Below, piece after piece: positions 6,882 to 13,844 of a stretch of 20,496 nt of DNA. The translations under genes and the position numbers were made by a program. Positions within the stretch are counted from its first letter, which is position 1. Every line of letters starts with the position of its first letter. Below the pieces are notes generated by a model that had not been told where the DNA came from, ran no database searches, and saw only the letters and a list, made by a program, of their open reading frames with translations. This DNA is from JAVBKB01 sp031554275 (GTDB lineage Bacteria; Bacillota; Bacilli; JARBTR01), in assembly GCA_031554275.1 (NCBI GenBank), contig JAVBKB010000161.1, forward strand, positions 1 through 20,496, given 5' to 3'.

Positions 6882-8018
6882 TAGTTTTGATGCTTTATTG
6901 GCAGGAAAGACGCCGAAAACCACACCTACGAGGATTGAGAAGCCAAACGCAATTGCCATCACCGGGATTGATGTTGCAACGGTAATTGAGGTGAGATTGG
7001 CAATTAGTCGCCCAATTCCAATTCCTAAACCAACTCCGATGATCCCACCAAGTCCACTTAACACAACCGCTTCGATAAGAAACTGGAAGAGAATGTTCTT
7101 ACGCTTCGCACCAATTGCCTTTCGAATACCGATTTCCTTTGTCCGCTCTGAAACAGATACGAGCATAATGTTCATAATCCCTATACCGCCTACAATCAGC
7201 GAGATACTGGCGATTCCACCTAGCATCGCAGTCATCGTTCCAGCCACTTCGTTCAGTGTAGACATTAAGTCTTTTTGATTGGAGACATTATAGTAATCGG
7301 ATTTTTCTGGGAATAAGCGGTTCAGAATTGTTTTCACTTCGATTACTGCTTGATCAATTGTATCTTCACTCTTTGCTTGAATATACACATTTTGAATGTC
7401 TGTGCTTTGAAGAGCACGTTGTGCTGTACTAAATGGCGTAATGATTAAATTATCCCCACCAGTGCTGGTTGAAGTACCTTTTGACTCCAGAACACCAATT
7501 ACCTTATAGGTCACACCATCGATTTGCATGTCCTGTCCGACAGGATCCAAGAAACTGAACAATGTTGTCGCAGTTTCTGAGCCAATCACAACAACCTTAT
7601 TACGTGTCTCTACATCTATATCTGAAATAAATCGTCCTGATTGTGGCTTTATATCTTTAACACTGGAATAAGCTTCTGTTGCCCCAATTAATTGCACTGA
7701 AGTGTTATTGGTTCCATTTTTGGCTGTCACATATCCTTGCACGTAAGGAGCAACATCTTCAATCGTATTCAATTCTGTAAAAGAATCGACGTCCTCTTCC
7801 TTAAGCGTCAGATTATCACCACGTAGGTTCACAGTGATTAGGTTTGTCCCAAGCGAGGATATTCGTTGTGTAACAGCTTCAGTTGAACCCTTCCCAATGG
7901 AAACAAGCACAATTACAGAAGCAACTCCGATAATAATTCCTAACATGGTTAGAAATGAACGTAGCTTATTACTAACTATACTGCGGAAGGCCATTCTAAA
8001 AGATTGGAGAATATTCAC
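6852..8018 (-). CDS. MacB/FtsX-type ABC transporter permease
   Basis: This 388-residue inner subunit of a tripartite-type ABC exporter has the MacB layout. There is one N-terminal membrane segment (about 20-43, NKLRSFLTMLGIIIGVASVI), then a large extracellular MacB_PCD domain. Three C-terminal segments follow, beginning with ASISLIVGGIGIMNIMLVSV. The conserved cytoplasmic ERTKEIGIRKAIGAKRKNIL and the C-terminal HPIQALRFD are present. It starts with GTG at 8018, overlapping the ATPase stop codon by 3 bases (GTGA), with GGAAGGAG upstream. It resembles B. subtilis YknZ. In this family such pumps export peptides, toxins or macrolide-like compounds; the substrate here is unknown. The 3' end is partly duplicated downstream. 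Confidence 0.92.
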   Translation of the reverse strand: MNILQSFRMAFRSIVSNKLRSFLTMLGIIIGVASVIVLVSIGKGSTEAVTQRISSLGTNLITVNLRGDNLTLKEEDVDSFTELNTIEDVAPYVQGYVTAKNGTNNTSVQLIGATEAYSSVKDIKPQSGRFISDIDVETRNKVVVIGSETATTLFSFLDPVGQDMQIDGVTYKVIGVLESKGTSTSTGGDNLIITPFSTAQRALQSTDIQNVYIQAKSEDTIDQAVIEVKTILNRLFPEKSDYYNVSNQKDLMSTLNEVAGTMTAMLGGIASISLIVGGIGIMNIMLVSVSERTKEIGIRKAIGAKRKNILFQFLIEAVVLSGLGGIIGVGLGIGIGRLIANLTSITVATSIPVMAIAFGFSILVGVVFGVFPANKASKLHPIQALRFD

Positions 8019-8707
8019 CCAGTGGTCACTCCTTCCTCAGTTAAGCGGCCATCATGAATATGCATAATACGCTTCGCTTCTTTCGCAATCAAGAGATCAT
8101 GCGTGATGATCACAATTGTATGACCTTTATCATTAAGTGCTCTCATGATGGCAATAATATCTTTCCCAGTCTTACTATCAAGTGCACCAGTAGGTTCATC
8201 TGCTAGCAAGATTTGCGGATTCCCAACTAAAGCTCTCGCAATTGCAACACGTTGCTGCTGACCACCTGAAAGCTGAGAAGGTAAGTGATGACCCCGAGCA
8301 GACAAGCCAACTAGCGTTAATGCTTTTTCCACTGCATCTTTACGCTCTTTTGTCTTCATTCCACGGTAAATAAGCGGTAGCTCGACATTTTCAAATGCCG
8401 TTAGCTTGGCGATTAAATTGAAATTCTGAAAGATGAAACCGATTTTCTCATTGCGAATGGTTGCTAATTCAGCATCTGAAAGACTATTGATATCCTCACC
8501 ATCGAAATAGTAATCCCCAAAATCCGGTTGATCTAGGCAGCCAATCATATTCATTAAAGTTGACTTTCCCGAACCAGATGGACCAATGATTGATATGAAA
8601 TCACCCTCATACACAGTGAGGTTAACATTTGCAAGCGCATGAATCGTTTCTCCACCAAGTGAATATTGCTGTGACATATCTTCGATTTGAATAATCGGCT
8701 GCTTCAT
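8015..8707 (-). CDS. MacB-type ABC transporter ATPase subunit (YknY/LolD-like)
   Basis: This cytoplasmic nucleotide-binding subunit of 230 residues powers the adjacent permease. Walker A GPSGSGKST is at 42-50, the Q-loop in FIFQNFNLI near 92-99, and the signature LSGGQQQRVAIARAL starts at 146. Walker B ILLADEP is at 166-172 and the switch histidine in ITHD at 203. This set is complete and typical of the MacB/LolD/FtsE group. The ATG at 8705-8707 shares one base with the stop codon of the membrane fusion gene (TGATG), and GGTGG lies about 8 nt upstream. A GTG one codon earlier is possible. It overlaps the permease gene at its 3' end, so the three transport genes are translationally coupled. 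Confidence 0.94.
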   Translation of the reverse strand: MKQPIIQIEDMSQQYSLGGETIHALANVNLTVYEGDFISIIGPSGSGKSTLMNMIGCLDQPDFGDYYFDGEDINSLSDAELATIRNEKIGFIFQNFNLIAKLTAFENVELPLIYRGMKTKERKDAVEKALTLVGLSARGHHLPSQLSGGQQQRVAIARALVGNPQILLADEPTGALDSKTGKDIIAIMRALNDKGHTIVIITHDLLIAKEAKRIMHIHDGRLTEEGVTTG

Positions 8708-9639
8708 CACTTACCACCACCTGTGCTACTTGGTGGGGGACCTCCATTACCTTCTCTCATAATTGAACCACCGCCACCACTGCCATTCACCCTCATCATT
8801 TGATTATTATTGGTGGAAGATGACGTTTGCGCTACCTTGTATTGAACAATGTCGCCCTCATTTACTCCAGAAGCAATTTCAACATAATTTGTATTGGTTA
8901 ATCCAATTGCCACCTCTGTCTGCGTTCCAGTGTTTCCAAGCATGACAAACTTCTTGCCGTTGCTAGATTGTACCGCTTCAATTGGTACAAGCAGTGCATC
9001 TGCTTTGCTTGCCGTCAGAATTTCAGCTTCCGTTGACATCCCCGGTTTCAACTTTTCTATGTTTGAAAAGGTAATATTCACGTTAAAAGTTGCGACACCC
9101 TTCTCATTGCTACCCGTTCTTGCAATTTCTGTAACCTTACCTTCATAATTTACATCTGTAACAGCGCCAACTTTAATCGTTGCAGCTTGGTCAAGTTGAA
9201 TTTTATTAATATCCAGTTCATCGACAGCAATCGTTGTTTGCAGAGTGCTGTAGTCTGTGATATGAAGTAGGACTGCTTTATCTTGCACATGATCATCAAC
9301 TTTAACCGTAATCCCAGTAACAATACCTGCAATTGGTGCATAAATCGGATTACTATTGTCAAAGGAGATTAGCTTTTCTCCAGCTGCAACAACCTGATTT
9401 TCTACAACATACACCTTATATACCGTATCTGTGTCTTCAGCAGTTACATCCTGATCATTAATGACCGCCACTGTCCCCGAACCACTCACCTTGACATCGA
9501 TTTTTCCTTTAGTCACAGTTGCGGTTTGAACATCCGTTGATTGATTATTTGCAGCAGTGCCATCTTTAAAAAACAAAAACCAACTTGCTAGCGCAATAAC
9601 AATAGCAAGAAATCCAAATAATGCGACCCACTTTTTCAA
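8707..9639 (-). CDS. membrane fusion (HlyD/MacA/YknX-like) subunit of the efflux system
   Basis: This 310-residue protein has an N-terminal membrane anchor (about 4-24, VALFGFLAIVIALASWFLFF). A barrel-sandwich/lipoyl-like part (KGKIDVKVSGSGTV, then APIAGIVTGITVKVDDHVQD) and a beta-barrel part (ITVAVDELDINKI-like stretch to KPGMSTEAEILTASKADALLVP) follow. The alpha-helical hairpin of Gram-negative MacA is absent, as in Gram-positive YknX. The C-terminus is a loose Gly/Pro/Ser-rich tail (VNGSGGGG, GGPPPSSTGGGK). It starts with TTG at 9637-9639; an AAAGGAG site 9 nt upstream makes this start convincing. The protein links the exporter to the cell envelope outside the membrane. The coiled-coil gene lies 64 bp upstream in the same operon. 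Confidence 0.9.
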   Translation of the reverse strand: MKKWVALFGFLAIVIALASWFLFFKDGTAANNQSTDVQTATVTKGKIDVKVSGSGTVAVINDQDVTAEDTDTVYKVYVVENQVVAAGEKLISFDNSNPIYAPIAGIVTGITVKVDDHVQDKAVLLHITDYSTLQTTIAVDELDINKIQLDQAATIKVGAVTDVNYEGKVTEIARTGSNEKGVATFNVNITFSNIEKLKPGMSTEAEILTASKADALLVPIEAVQSSNGKKFVMLGNTGTQTEVAIGLTNTNYVEIASGVNEGDIVQYKVAQTSSSTNNNQMMRVNGSGGGGSIMREGNGGPPPSSTGGGK

Positions 9640-9703
9640 TTTAAAAAACTCCTTTACCCTGCTATTTCAGTGTTCTAGTAGAGCACTTCCACGCTCATAC
9701 AAG

Positions 9704-10135
9704 TTATGGTTGTTGCTTTCTAAATTCAGGAGCTTCCCCTTGCCCAGGTCCCATTTGACCATTATTGATACGGAAGCCACCATCTCTATTTATTTGAACT
9801 GAATTATTTTTTTCTTTAGATATTAAGTAAACGATTCCAACCGCACAAAGCGAACTAATGACTAAATTTATGATTAATAATACTTTAAGAAAATTCATGG
9901 CAGAAACATCTTTAAACTTATTGTTCTTCTTATTTGATTTTCCTTTTGTAACCGGTTGTGAATCGTACAATTCCATATCTCTAATAGCAGCCTTTTGCTC
10001 AAGCAATTCCTCTTTCTGCTCAAGTAATTCTTCTCTTTGATCTTGAAGCTCTTCCTTCTGTTCTTGTATTTCTTCCTTTTGTTCTTTTAATTCTTCTTTT
10101 AAATCATCGATATTGTCATTTTGATTCTTCGACAT
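9704..10135 (-). CDS. small membrane protein with five-heptad coiled coil, first gene of the efflux operon
   Basis: I do not recognise this 143-residue protein. Residues 14-48 are five almost identical heptads (EELKEQK, EEIQEQK, EELQDQR, EELLEQK, EELLEQK), which predicts a highly charged cytoplasmic coiled coil. A basic linker (KGKSNKKNNKFKD) follows, then one membrane segment at about 82-105 (NFLKVLLIINLVISSLCAVG). A short outer tail rich in Gly, Gln and Pro resembles the tail of the fusion protein next door. By the positive-inside rule the N-terminus is inside. It occupies the place that YknW holds in the B. subtilis yknWXYZ operon but is unrelated to Yip1-type YknW by eye. It may oligomerise and help assemble the pump; that is inference. 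The ATG has GGAGG 7 nt upstream and a CiaR-like promoter lies before it. Confidence 0.85.
   Translation of the reverse strand: MSKNQNDNIDDLKEELKEQKEEIQEQKEELQDQREELLEQKEELLEQKAAIRDMELYDSQPVTKGKSNKKNNKFKDVSAMNFLKVLLIINLVISSLCAVGIVYLISKEKNNSVQINRDGGFRINNGQMGPGQGEAPEFRKQQP
9992..10096 (-). repeat. 21-bp heptad-coding repeats
   Basis: Five consecutive 21-bp units encode the heptad EE[LI]xxQ[KR]. The DNA units are partly alike (GAAGAA...GAACAAAAG type), so they probably arose by tandem duplication followed by silent change. Confidence 0.75.
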
Positions 10136-10189
10136 ATTAAATCCTCCATTTAGCTTTATAATAGGTATATCACCTACTTTGACTATATC

Positions 10190-10222
10190 ATCATAAAGGT
10201 GAATTCTTAACTTTTTCTTAAA
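10190..10222 (-). promoter_or_regulatory. CiaR-like direct-repeat promoter of the efflux operon
   Basis: Minus strand: TTTAAG (10222-10217), AAAAA, GTTAAG (10211-10206), 10 bp, TATGAT (10195-10190). The predicted start near 10183 gives a leader of about 48 nt ahead of the coiled-coil gene. The layout equals the promoter at 6654-6686 and the TTTAAG-N5-TTTAAG site known for CiaR. Confidence 0.65.
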
Positions 10223-10244
10223 AACTAAGAAGTATGGTAAACAG

Positions 10245-10289
10245 AAAACTCCGCCCCGCTTCAGCTATTGCTGACATTGGAGGCGGAGT
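10245..10289 (-). terminator. terminator of the secreted-protein gene
   Basis: ACTCCGCC (10248-10255) pairs with GGCGGAGT (10282-10289), with an inner hairpin TCAGC-TATT-GCTGA (10261-10273 region). On the minus strand the stem runs into TTTT (10248-10245). Confidence 0.75.
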
Positions 10290-10311
10290 AGTATTTGGTA
10301 GATTCAGGAAC

Positions 10312-11028
10312 TCAATTTGTTACAAAGTCAATCATTACATCTAGGTCTTTCGGTTCACTGCTATTCCTCATGCGTTTGCTTTGTGCTTTTTGTTTTGAAA
10401 TCTGAATTTGAAAACTGGTATCAATTGCTGCATCTAGACCAGTTAATTTCCCTTTTTCATAGAGGAATTTCCCCTGATTTGCACCCACTATATAGAAATC
10501 ATTCGTAGCTTCAGTTAGTTGATAATTAAGAAATAATACATATTCTTTACCGATTTCAAGTAATTCGGAAGGATTATTAAGTTGGTAAATCCTTGCCTCG
10601 TCTATTTTTTCCCCTTTGATCGTTTCAGTGACAGAAAAGTTAACTACTACACCAAGAGCAGATTTTTCAGCTTTTGAAGTAGCTTTCCCAAGTACAACGG
10701 CAGTAGCTCTTTGATTAACTTCTGCTAGGCTAGCTGAACCATCTCCATATGATGCAATAATAGTGGGTCTATTTCCATTTTTATCTAGAGGGATTTCAAA
10801 TAAATCTTGAGGATTTTCATTAATATTTACTTCATTTGTATTCCCCTCTGGCAGCACTGAAGTATTTATCTGCTGATTTTGAATACTATTAATCCCCGCC
10901 ACTTCAGCTGGTAAACTTTCAGCATTTATGGTGGTCACGTTGCTTTTCGGTTCGGCTACATGATTAAAGTCAGTATAACTTCCAACCATAAGCAGTACTA
11001 TTACTGCACCGAAGACAATTTTTTTCAT
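10312..11028 (-). CDS. secreted protein of unknown function
   Basis: This 238-residue protein has an N-terminal signal-like hydrophobic segment (residues 4-18, IVFGAVIVLLMVGSY) without a lipobox cysteine. A polar, Asn-rich linker (about 25-75, rich in NxQN and NEVNINEN) follows. A compact C-terminal domain of about 120 residues begins near ASLAEVNQRATAVVLGKA, with VVNFSVTETIKGEKI, IGKEYVLFLNYQL and FYIVGANQGKFLYEKGKL. The pattern of a beta-rich domain with a K-G motif and a YVLFL strand recurs in secreted Firmicutes proteins of unknown role; I cannot name a family. The ATG has AAGGGG about 7-8 nt upstream. It is monocistronic, ends at a strong terminator, and lies just upstream of, and unlinked to, the efflux operon promoter. 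Confidence 0.75.
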   Translation of the reverse strand: MKKIVFGAVIVLLMVGSYTDFNHVAEPKSNVTTINAESLPAEVAGINSIQNQQINTSVLPEGNTNEVNINENPQDLFEIPLDKNGNRPTIIASYGDGSASLAEVNQRATAVVLGKATSKAEKSALGVVVNFSVTETIKGEKIDEARIYQLNNPSELLEIGKEYVLFLNYQLTEATNDFYIVGANQGKFLYEKGKLTGLDAAIDTSFQIQISKQKAQSKRMRNSSEPKDLDVMIDFVTN

Positions 11029-11335
11029 ATGTATACCCCTTGTATTTATTCATAATGTAAAGGAATGAATCCAAACCCTTTGTGGTTCATGTTAGAAAAT
11101 CCTTATAATAAGCTTGCAACAAATTTAAACCATAAAGACGCTAATTGCCGATTTTGTTAAATACAATATTATTCTTAATTTCTATTTTTCGCAATAATAA
11201 ATCTAATTTAAGCGAAAATCCAGGATCGATAGATTCCTTGGTACGAAGCCTGAACGTTAAGCTTCGCTAGTTCTCCACAGTATTCTAACTCCAGCTTGTG
11301 AACCAATTTTATTCTTCATTTATAACGAGCATCAG
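11029..11335. other. intergenic region without a recognised gene
   Basis: This AT-rich spacer holds the 5' flank of the secreted-protein gene and one weak hairpin (ACGAAGC/GCTTCGCT, 11243-11267) with no T-run. No open frame with a ribosome binding site is seen. A 20-codon minus-strand ATG frame near 11320 lacks a site. Confidence 0.5.
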
Positions 11336-11369
11336 AAAAAAACTCATTCACTGTTATCGTGAAAGAGTT
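11336..11369 (-). terminator. terminator of the ATPase gene
   Basis: AACTC-N-TTCAC (11341-11351) pairs with GTGAA-N-GAGTT (11359-11369) with one internal mismatch and a 7-nt loop. Seven T residues (11342-11336) follow on the minus strand. Confidence 0.8.
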
Positions 11370-11402
11370 GTACCTAGTCTATTTATTTTCGTCCTTGAAT
11401 GG

Positions 11403-12122
11403 TTAATCTATCAGATGTCGAAGTATCGCTTCGGGATTTTCTAAGAATTGTTTTGTCAGCAAATAGTGCTCTGTTTCTTTGTATGGCGTAAGTGCTAAAC
11501 CCTCGTCTGACAGGACGAATATTTGTGCATGCGGAAATGCCATTAGAATTGGGGAGTGTGTGGCAATTATAAATTGCGAATTCTTGTTCACGAGCTGACC
11601 CATACTAGCAAGCAGCGTTAATTGCCGTTGGGGAGACAGCGCAGCTTCTGGCTCATCGAGAATGTAAAGACCATTTCCCCAGAAACGATTGGTAATCAAC
11701 GATAAGAAGCTCTCACCATGCGACTGTTCGTGAAGGGACTTGCCACCATATTGTGTATGAAGCTCCAATTGGTCAATTTCACTTGCTACATTGTAAAAGC
11801 TTTCCGCTCGTAGAAAAAAGCCATCCTTTGGTCGCTGTGACCCTTTAGAGAGTGTGATGTGCTCATACAAAGAAGAATGAGTTTCTGAGGTTGAGAAATC
11901 AAAGTTCTTCGAACCACCTTCAGGATTGAACCCGTAATTAACTGCAATCGCCTCTAATAAAGTTGACTTGCCTGTTCCATTGTCACCTACCAAAAAAGTC
12001 ACGTTGCTTTTTAACTTGAGTGGCTCAAGTCCTTGTACAAAAGGCAGTGAAAAAGGATACTCCCGTTTGTCACAGCCTTCAAAGCTACTCTTCAATCTAA
12101 TCTCTTTAACAAATAAATCCAT
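11403..12122 (-). CDS. stand-alone ABC-type AAA ATPase
   Basis: This soluble protein of 239 residues has all ATPase motifs: Walker A GDNGTGKST (46-54), a signature-like SHGES (134-138), Walker B LYILDEPEAALSP with Glu158, and the switch His189 in IATHSP. The order and the short EQSHGESFL signature match the AAA_21/COG3910-type predicted ATPases that look like SMC or RecF heads rather than transporter subunits. No permease is nearby, and the gene stands alone between a decayed gene and its own terminator. The ATG is preceded by GAGG 8 nt upstream. Homologues are often linked to nucleic-acid or defence functions, but a role cannot be assigned here. Confidence 0.88.
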   Translation of the reverse strand: MDLFVKEIRLKSSFEGCDKREYPFSLPFVQGLEPLKLKSNVTFLVGDNGTGKSTLLEAIAVNYGFNPEGGSKNFDFSTSETHSSLYEHITLSKGSQRPKDGFFLRAESFYNVASEIDQLELHTQYGGKSLHEQSHGESFLSLITNRFWGNGLYILDEPEAALSPQRQLTLLASMGQLVNKNSQFIIATHSPILMAFPHAQIFVLSDEGLALTPYKETEHYLLTKQFLENPEAILRHLID

Positions 12123-12191
12123 CTTGATACCTCAAACTTGTAGTCATATGCACTTCGCTTTTCTTAACTTTTTTAAGTAAAAGCTAGGCTT

Positions 12192-12494
12192 CTAATATGA
12201 TGATAACATATCACAGTAGGTAATCTTTGCAGTTCCGTCTAGCAAATCCAAATCGCCCGCTTCTGATAGAATATTAATATCCTTCTGAATTCCTTAATAA
12301 GCGAATATCATGCACATAAATTCTTGATGCGGATTCATTTTGAATGAATTTTTGTATATCTTCGGGGGTTTCCTTGTACTAGAACTCTTTGAAACTGTAC
12401 TCCATTTGCATTGACAAAGTCTAGCGTCTCTTCAAAAAAAAGAAGCGTTAATACCATCTATCATAGTAGTAAATTCGTTACGTTTTGAGGCTAA
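12192..12494 (-). pseudogene. decayed CDS, possibly an anti-sigma-factor C-terminal domain
   Basis: Three minus-strand frames together give one continuous protein-like sequence. The first is EFTTMIDGINASFF up to a run of eight T. It resumes as EETLDFVNANGVQFQRVLVQ up to a run of five C, then NPEDIQKFIQNESASRIYVHDIRLLR. A last shift gives IQKDINILSEAGDLDLLDGT to a stop at 12192-12194. Breaks fall at homopolymers near 12434-12441, near 12365 and near 12290. The pattern (F..ETL.F....GVQ...VLVQG....I..F......V....RL) faintly recalls the Sigma_reg_C domain of anti-sigma factors; this is a weak guess. No start with a ribosome binding site is seen. The remaining spacer up to 12568 holds nothing else. 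Confidence 0.45.
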
Positions 12495-12568
12495 AATGTT
12501 ACAAGATTAGTCAATTTTTTTGCTAGATTGTTAGTGGGACAAAATAAATGCAATACCTTGCGAGAGGC

Positions 12569-12610
12569 AAAAAAGTCCACCTCAGATCAGTGTTGACTTT
12601 CTGAGGCGGA
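12569..12610 (-). terminator. terminator of the pirin gene
   Basis: TCC-A-CCTCAGA (12576-12586) pairs with TCTGAGG-C-GGA (12600-12610); a run of six T (12574-12569) follows on the minus strand. It lies about 155 bp past the pirin stop codon; the stretch 12611-12765 between them shows no gene. Confidence 0.75.
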
Positions 12611-12765
12611 TTCTGTTGTAAACCCTGTTTTGATTGTTATCAATTTGGCACAGGGTATCATTCTGCGAATCAAATCTTATAGTACTACTTCTCCATTAGC
12701 TATGTGGTGCATCAAACCCGATGATGCTATCTTTTCAACGTTCAAATCAAAATCTTTTTATCCAA

Positions 12766-13464
12766 TTACGCTTTCGCCATTTCAATCACAAGTACATGCG
12801 CATCCGCATCAGCTTGAATCGTCAAATCCTCTTCCACAGACTCTATTGCATCCCTTGCTACTAAGTTGATTCCATTAACAGTTGTAGCGCCTTCAATTGT
12901 GATCAAATACGCTTGACGTCCTTTCGCAACTGTGAATTCTGCTGCCTTCCCCTTATCAAGAAAAGTTGCAAACATATTAACATCCTGATTAATTTTGACA
13001 GGTGCATCATCATTTCCCGAAACTAGATGCAACCACTGATTCATTCTGTCCTCCCATTTGAAGCGGAAATCACCATAATTCGGTTTCAAACCATTCTCAT
13101 TTGGGATGAACCAAATCTGTAGCAACCGAACTGTTTCAGCGCCCTCATTGATTTCGCTATGCATGACACCAGTGCCAGCACTCATGTATTGCACTTCGCC
13201 TCTTGTAATCGTTTCCTTATTCCCCATCGAATCTCCATGGGTAAGTGCCCCATCAACTAGATATGAGACAATCTCCATATCTCTATGTGGATGCATCCCA
13301 AACCCATTTTCTGCTTGGATGAGGTCATCATTAAGCACGCGCAAGACTCCAAAATTCATATTATTTGGATTATAGTAATCTGCGAAAGAAAAATGAAAGT
13401 GACTATCTAACCAACCTAAATCCGTACTTCGACCCATTTTTGTATGATCAATAAACTGAACCAT
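12766..13464 (-). CDS. pirin family protein
   Basis: This bicupin of 232 residues keeps all four metal ligands of the pirin/YhhW family in the N-terminal cupin: His58 and His60 in GMHPHRDMEIVSYL, His102 and Glu104 in GVMHSEIN. The signature stretch LVDGALTHGDSMGN and the second cupin (AAEFTVAKGRQAYLITIEGA) are also present. Family members bind Fe, Ni or Mn, and some cleave quercetin-type aromatics. I chose the ATG at 13462-13464, 8 nt after AAAAGGAG; the in-frame TTG at 13470 is too close to that site. The promoter contains a perfect MhqR-like palindrome, so the gene is probably induced by quinones or other electrophiles, which fits an aromatic-handling oxygenase. Monocistronic. Confidence 0.93.
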   Translation of the reverse strand: MVQFIDHTKMGRSTDLGWLDSHFHFSFADYYNPNNMNFGVLRVLNDDLIQAENGFGMHPHRDMEIVSYLVDGALTHGDSMGNKETITRGEVQYMSAGTGVMHSEINEGAETVRLLQIWFIPNENGLKPNYGDFRFKWEDRMNQWLHLVSGNDDAPVKINQDVNMFATFLDKGKAAEFTVAKGRQAYLITIEGATTVNGINLVARDAIESVEEDLTIQADADAHVLVIEMAKA

Positions 13465-13500
13465 TGTCAAAACTCCTTTTCGAAAATAATTGTTAAAAAT

Positions 13501-13529
13501 ATAATATCTCGAATTCGAGATAATTGCAA
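13501..13529 (-). promoter_or_regulatory. pirin promoter with MhqR-like operator
   Basis: -35 TTGCAA (13529-13524), a 17-bp spacer and -10 TATTAT (13506-13501). A perfect 18-bp palindrome, TATCTCGAATTCGAGATA (13505-13522), fills the spacer, so a bound repressor would block RNA polymerase. The sequence agrees, from memory, with operators of the quinone-sensing MarR-type repressor MhqR. Confidence 0.75.
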
Positions 13530-13560
13530 ATATTTTGTTTGATCCTGTGATTTTGCCTAT

Positions 13561-13611
13561 AATCTTTGCGTTCCGACACTTTCATCTGGGAAATCTTTGT
13601 GATCCGACACT
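13561..13611. repeat. 20-bp direct repeat in the pirin/radical SAM intergenic region
   Basis: AATCTTTGCGTTCCGACACT (13561-13580) recurs as AATCTTTGTGATCCGACACT (13592-13611), 18 of 20 identical with a 31-bp period. No gene is seen in 13530-13737 otherwise. Function unknown. Confidence 0.7.
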
Positions 13612-13737
13612 CACAAAAGCTATTATTATTGAAAATTTCTGGGATATTATTTTGAAAGATCAACGATGTTACGGATTATATTTAGCTTTTTTATATAAAA
13701 ATTTGTATATTCCAAGAATTCATTACTCATTCTCTTA

Positions 13738-13766
13738 TTGTTTTCTGAGTATTAGTTATGCATAAT
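13738..13766 (+). promoter_or_regulatory. candidate promoter of the radical SAM operon
   Basis: -35 TTGTTT (13738-13743), a 17-bp spacer and -10 CATAAT (13761-13766) with an upstream TATG. The leader to the ATG at 13845 would be about 70 nt. Confidence 0.45.
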
Positions 13767-13844
13767 AAGAAGGACAAACTGAGGTCACTAAGATTTTGTA
13801 TGGTTGATCTAAATTTCTATTCATTATGGGGAGTTAACTAATAA

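Noticed and set aside
6898..7278. 126-codon plus-strand frame opposite the permease gene
   Set aside because: Antisense shadow of a well-supported MacB-type gene; no ribosome binding site; Pro/Thr/Ile-rich as expected from the complement.
11243..11267. Hairpin in the spacer after the ATPase terminator, considered as a terminator
   Set aside because: Stem of about 7 bp with no T-run on either strand.
12158..12176. Possible third CiaR-like box before the ATPase gene
   Set aside because: GTTAAG with an A-run is present, but the second half-site is not at 11 bp (it forms an inverted CTTAA/TTAAG instead) and the hexamer 10 bp downstream is TGCATA, not TATGAT.
13535..13765. 76-codon plus-strand frame before the radical SAM gene, considered as a precursor peptide
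   Set aside because: No ribosome binding site, overlaps the direct repeats and the candidate promoter, rich in hydrophobic and aromatic residues typical of AT-rich noise, and no leader/core pattern.
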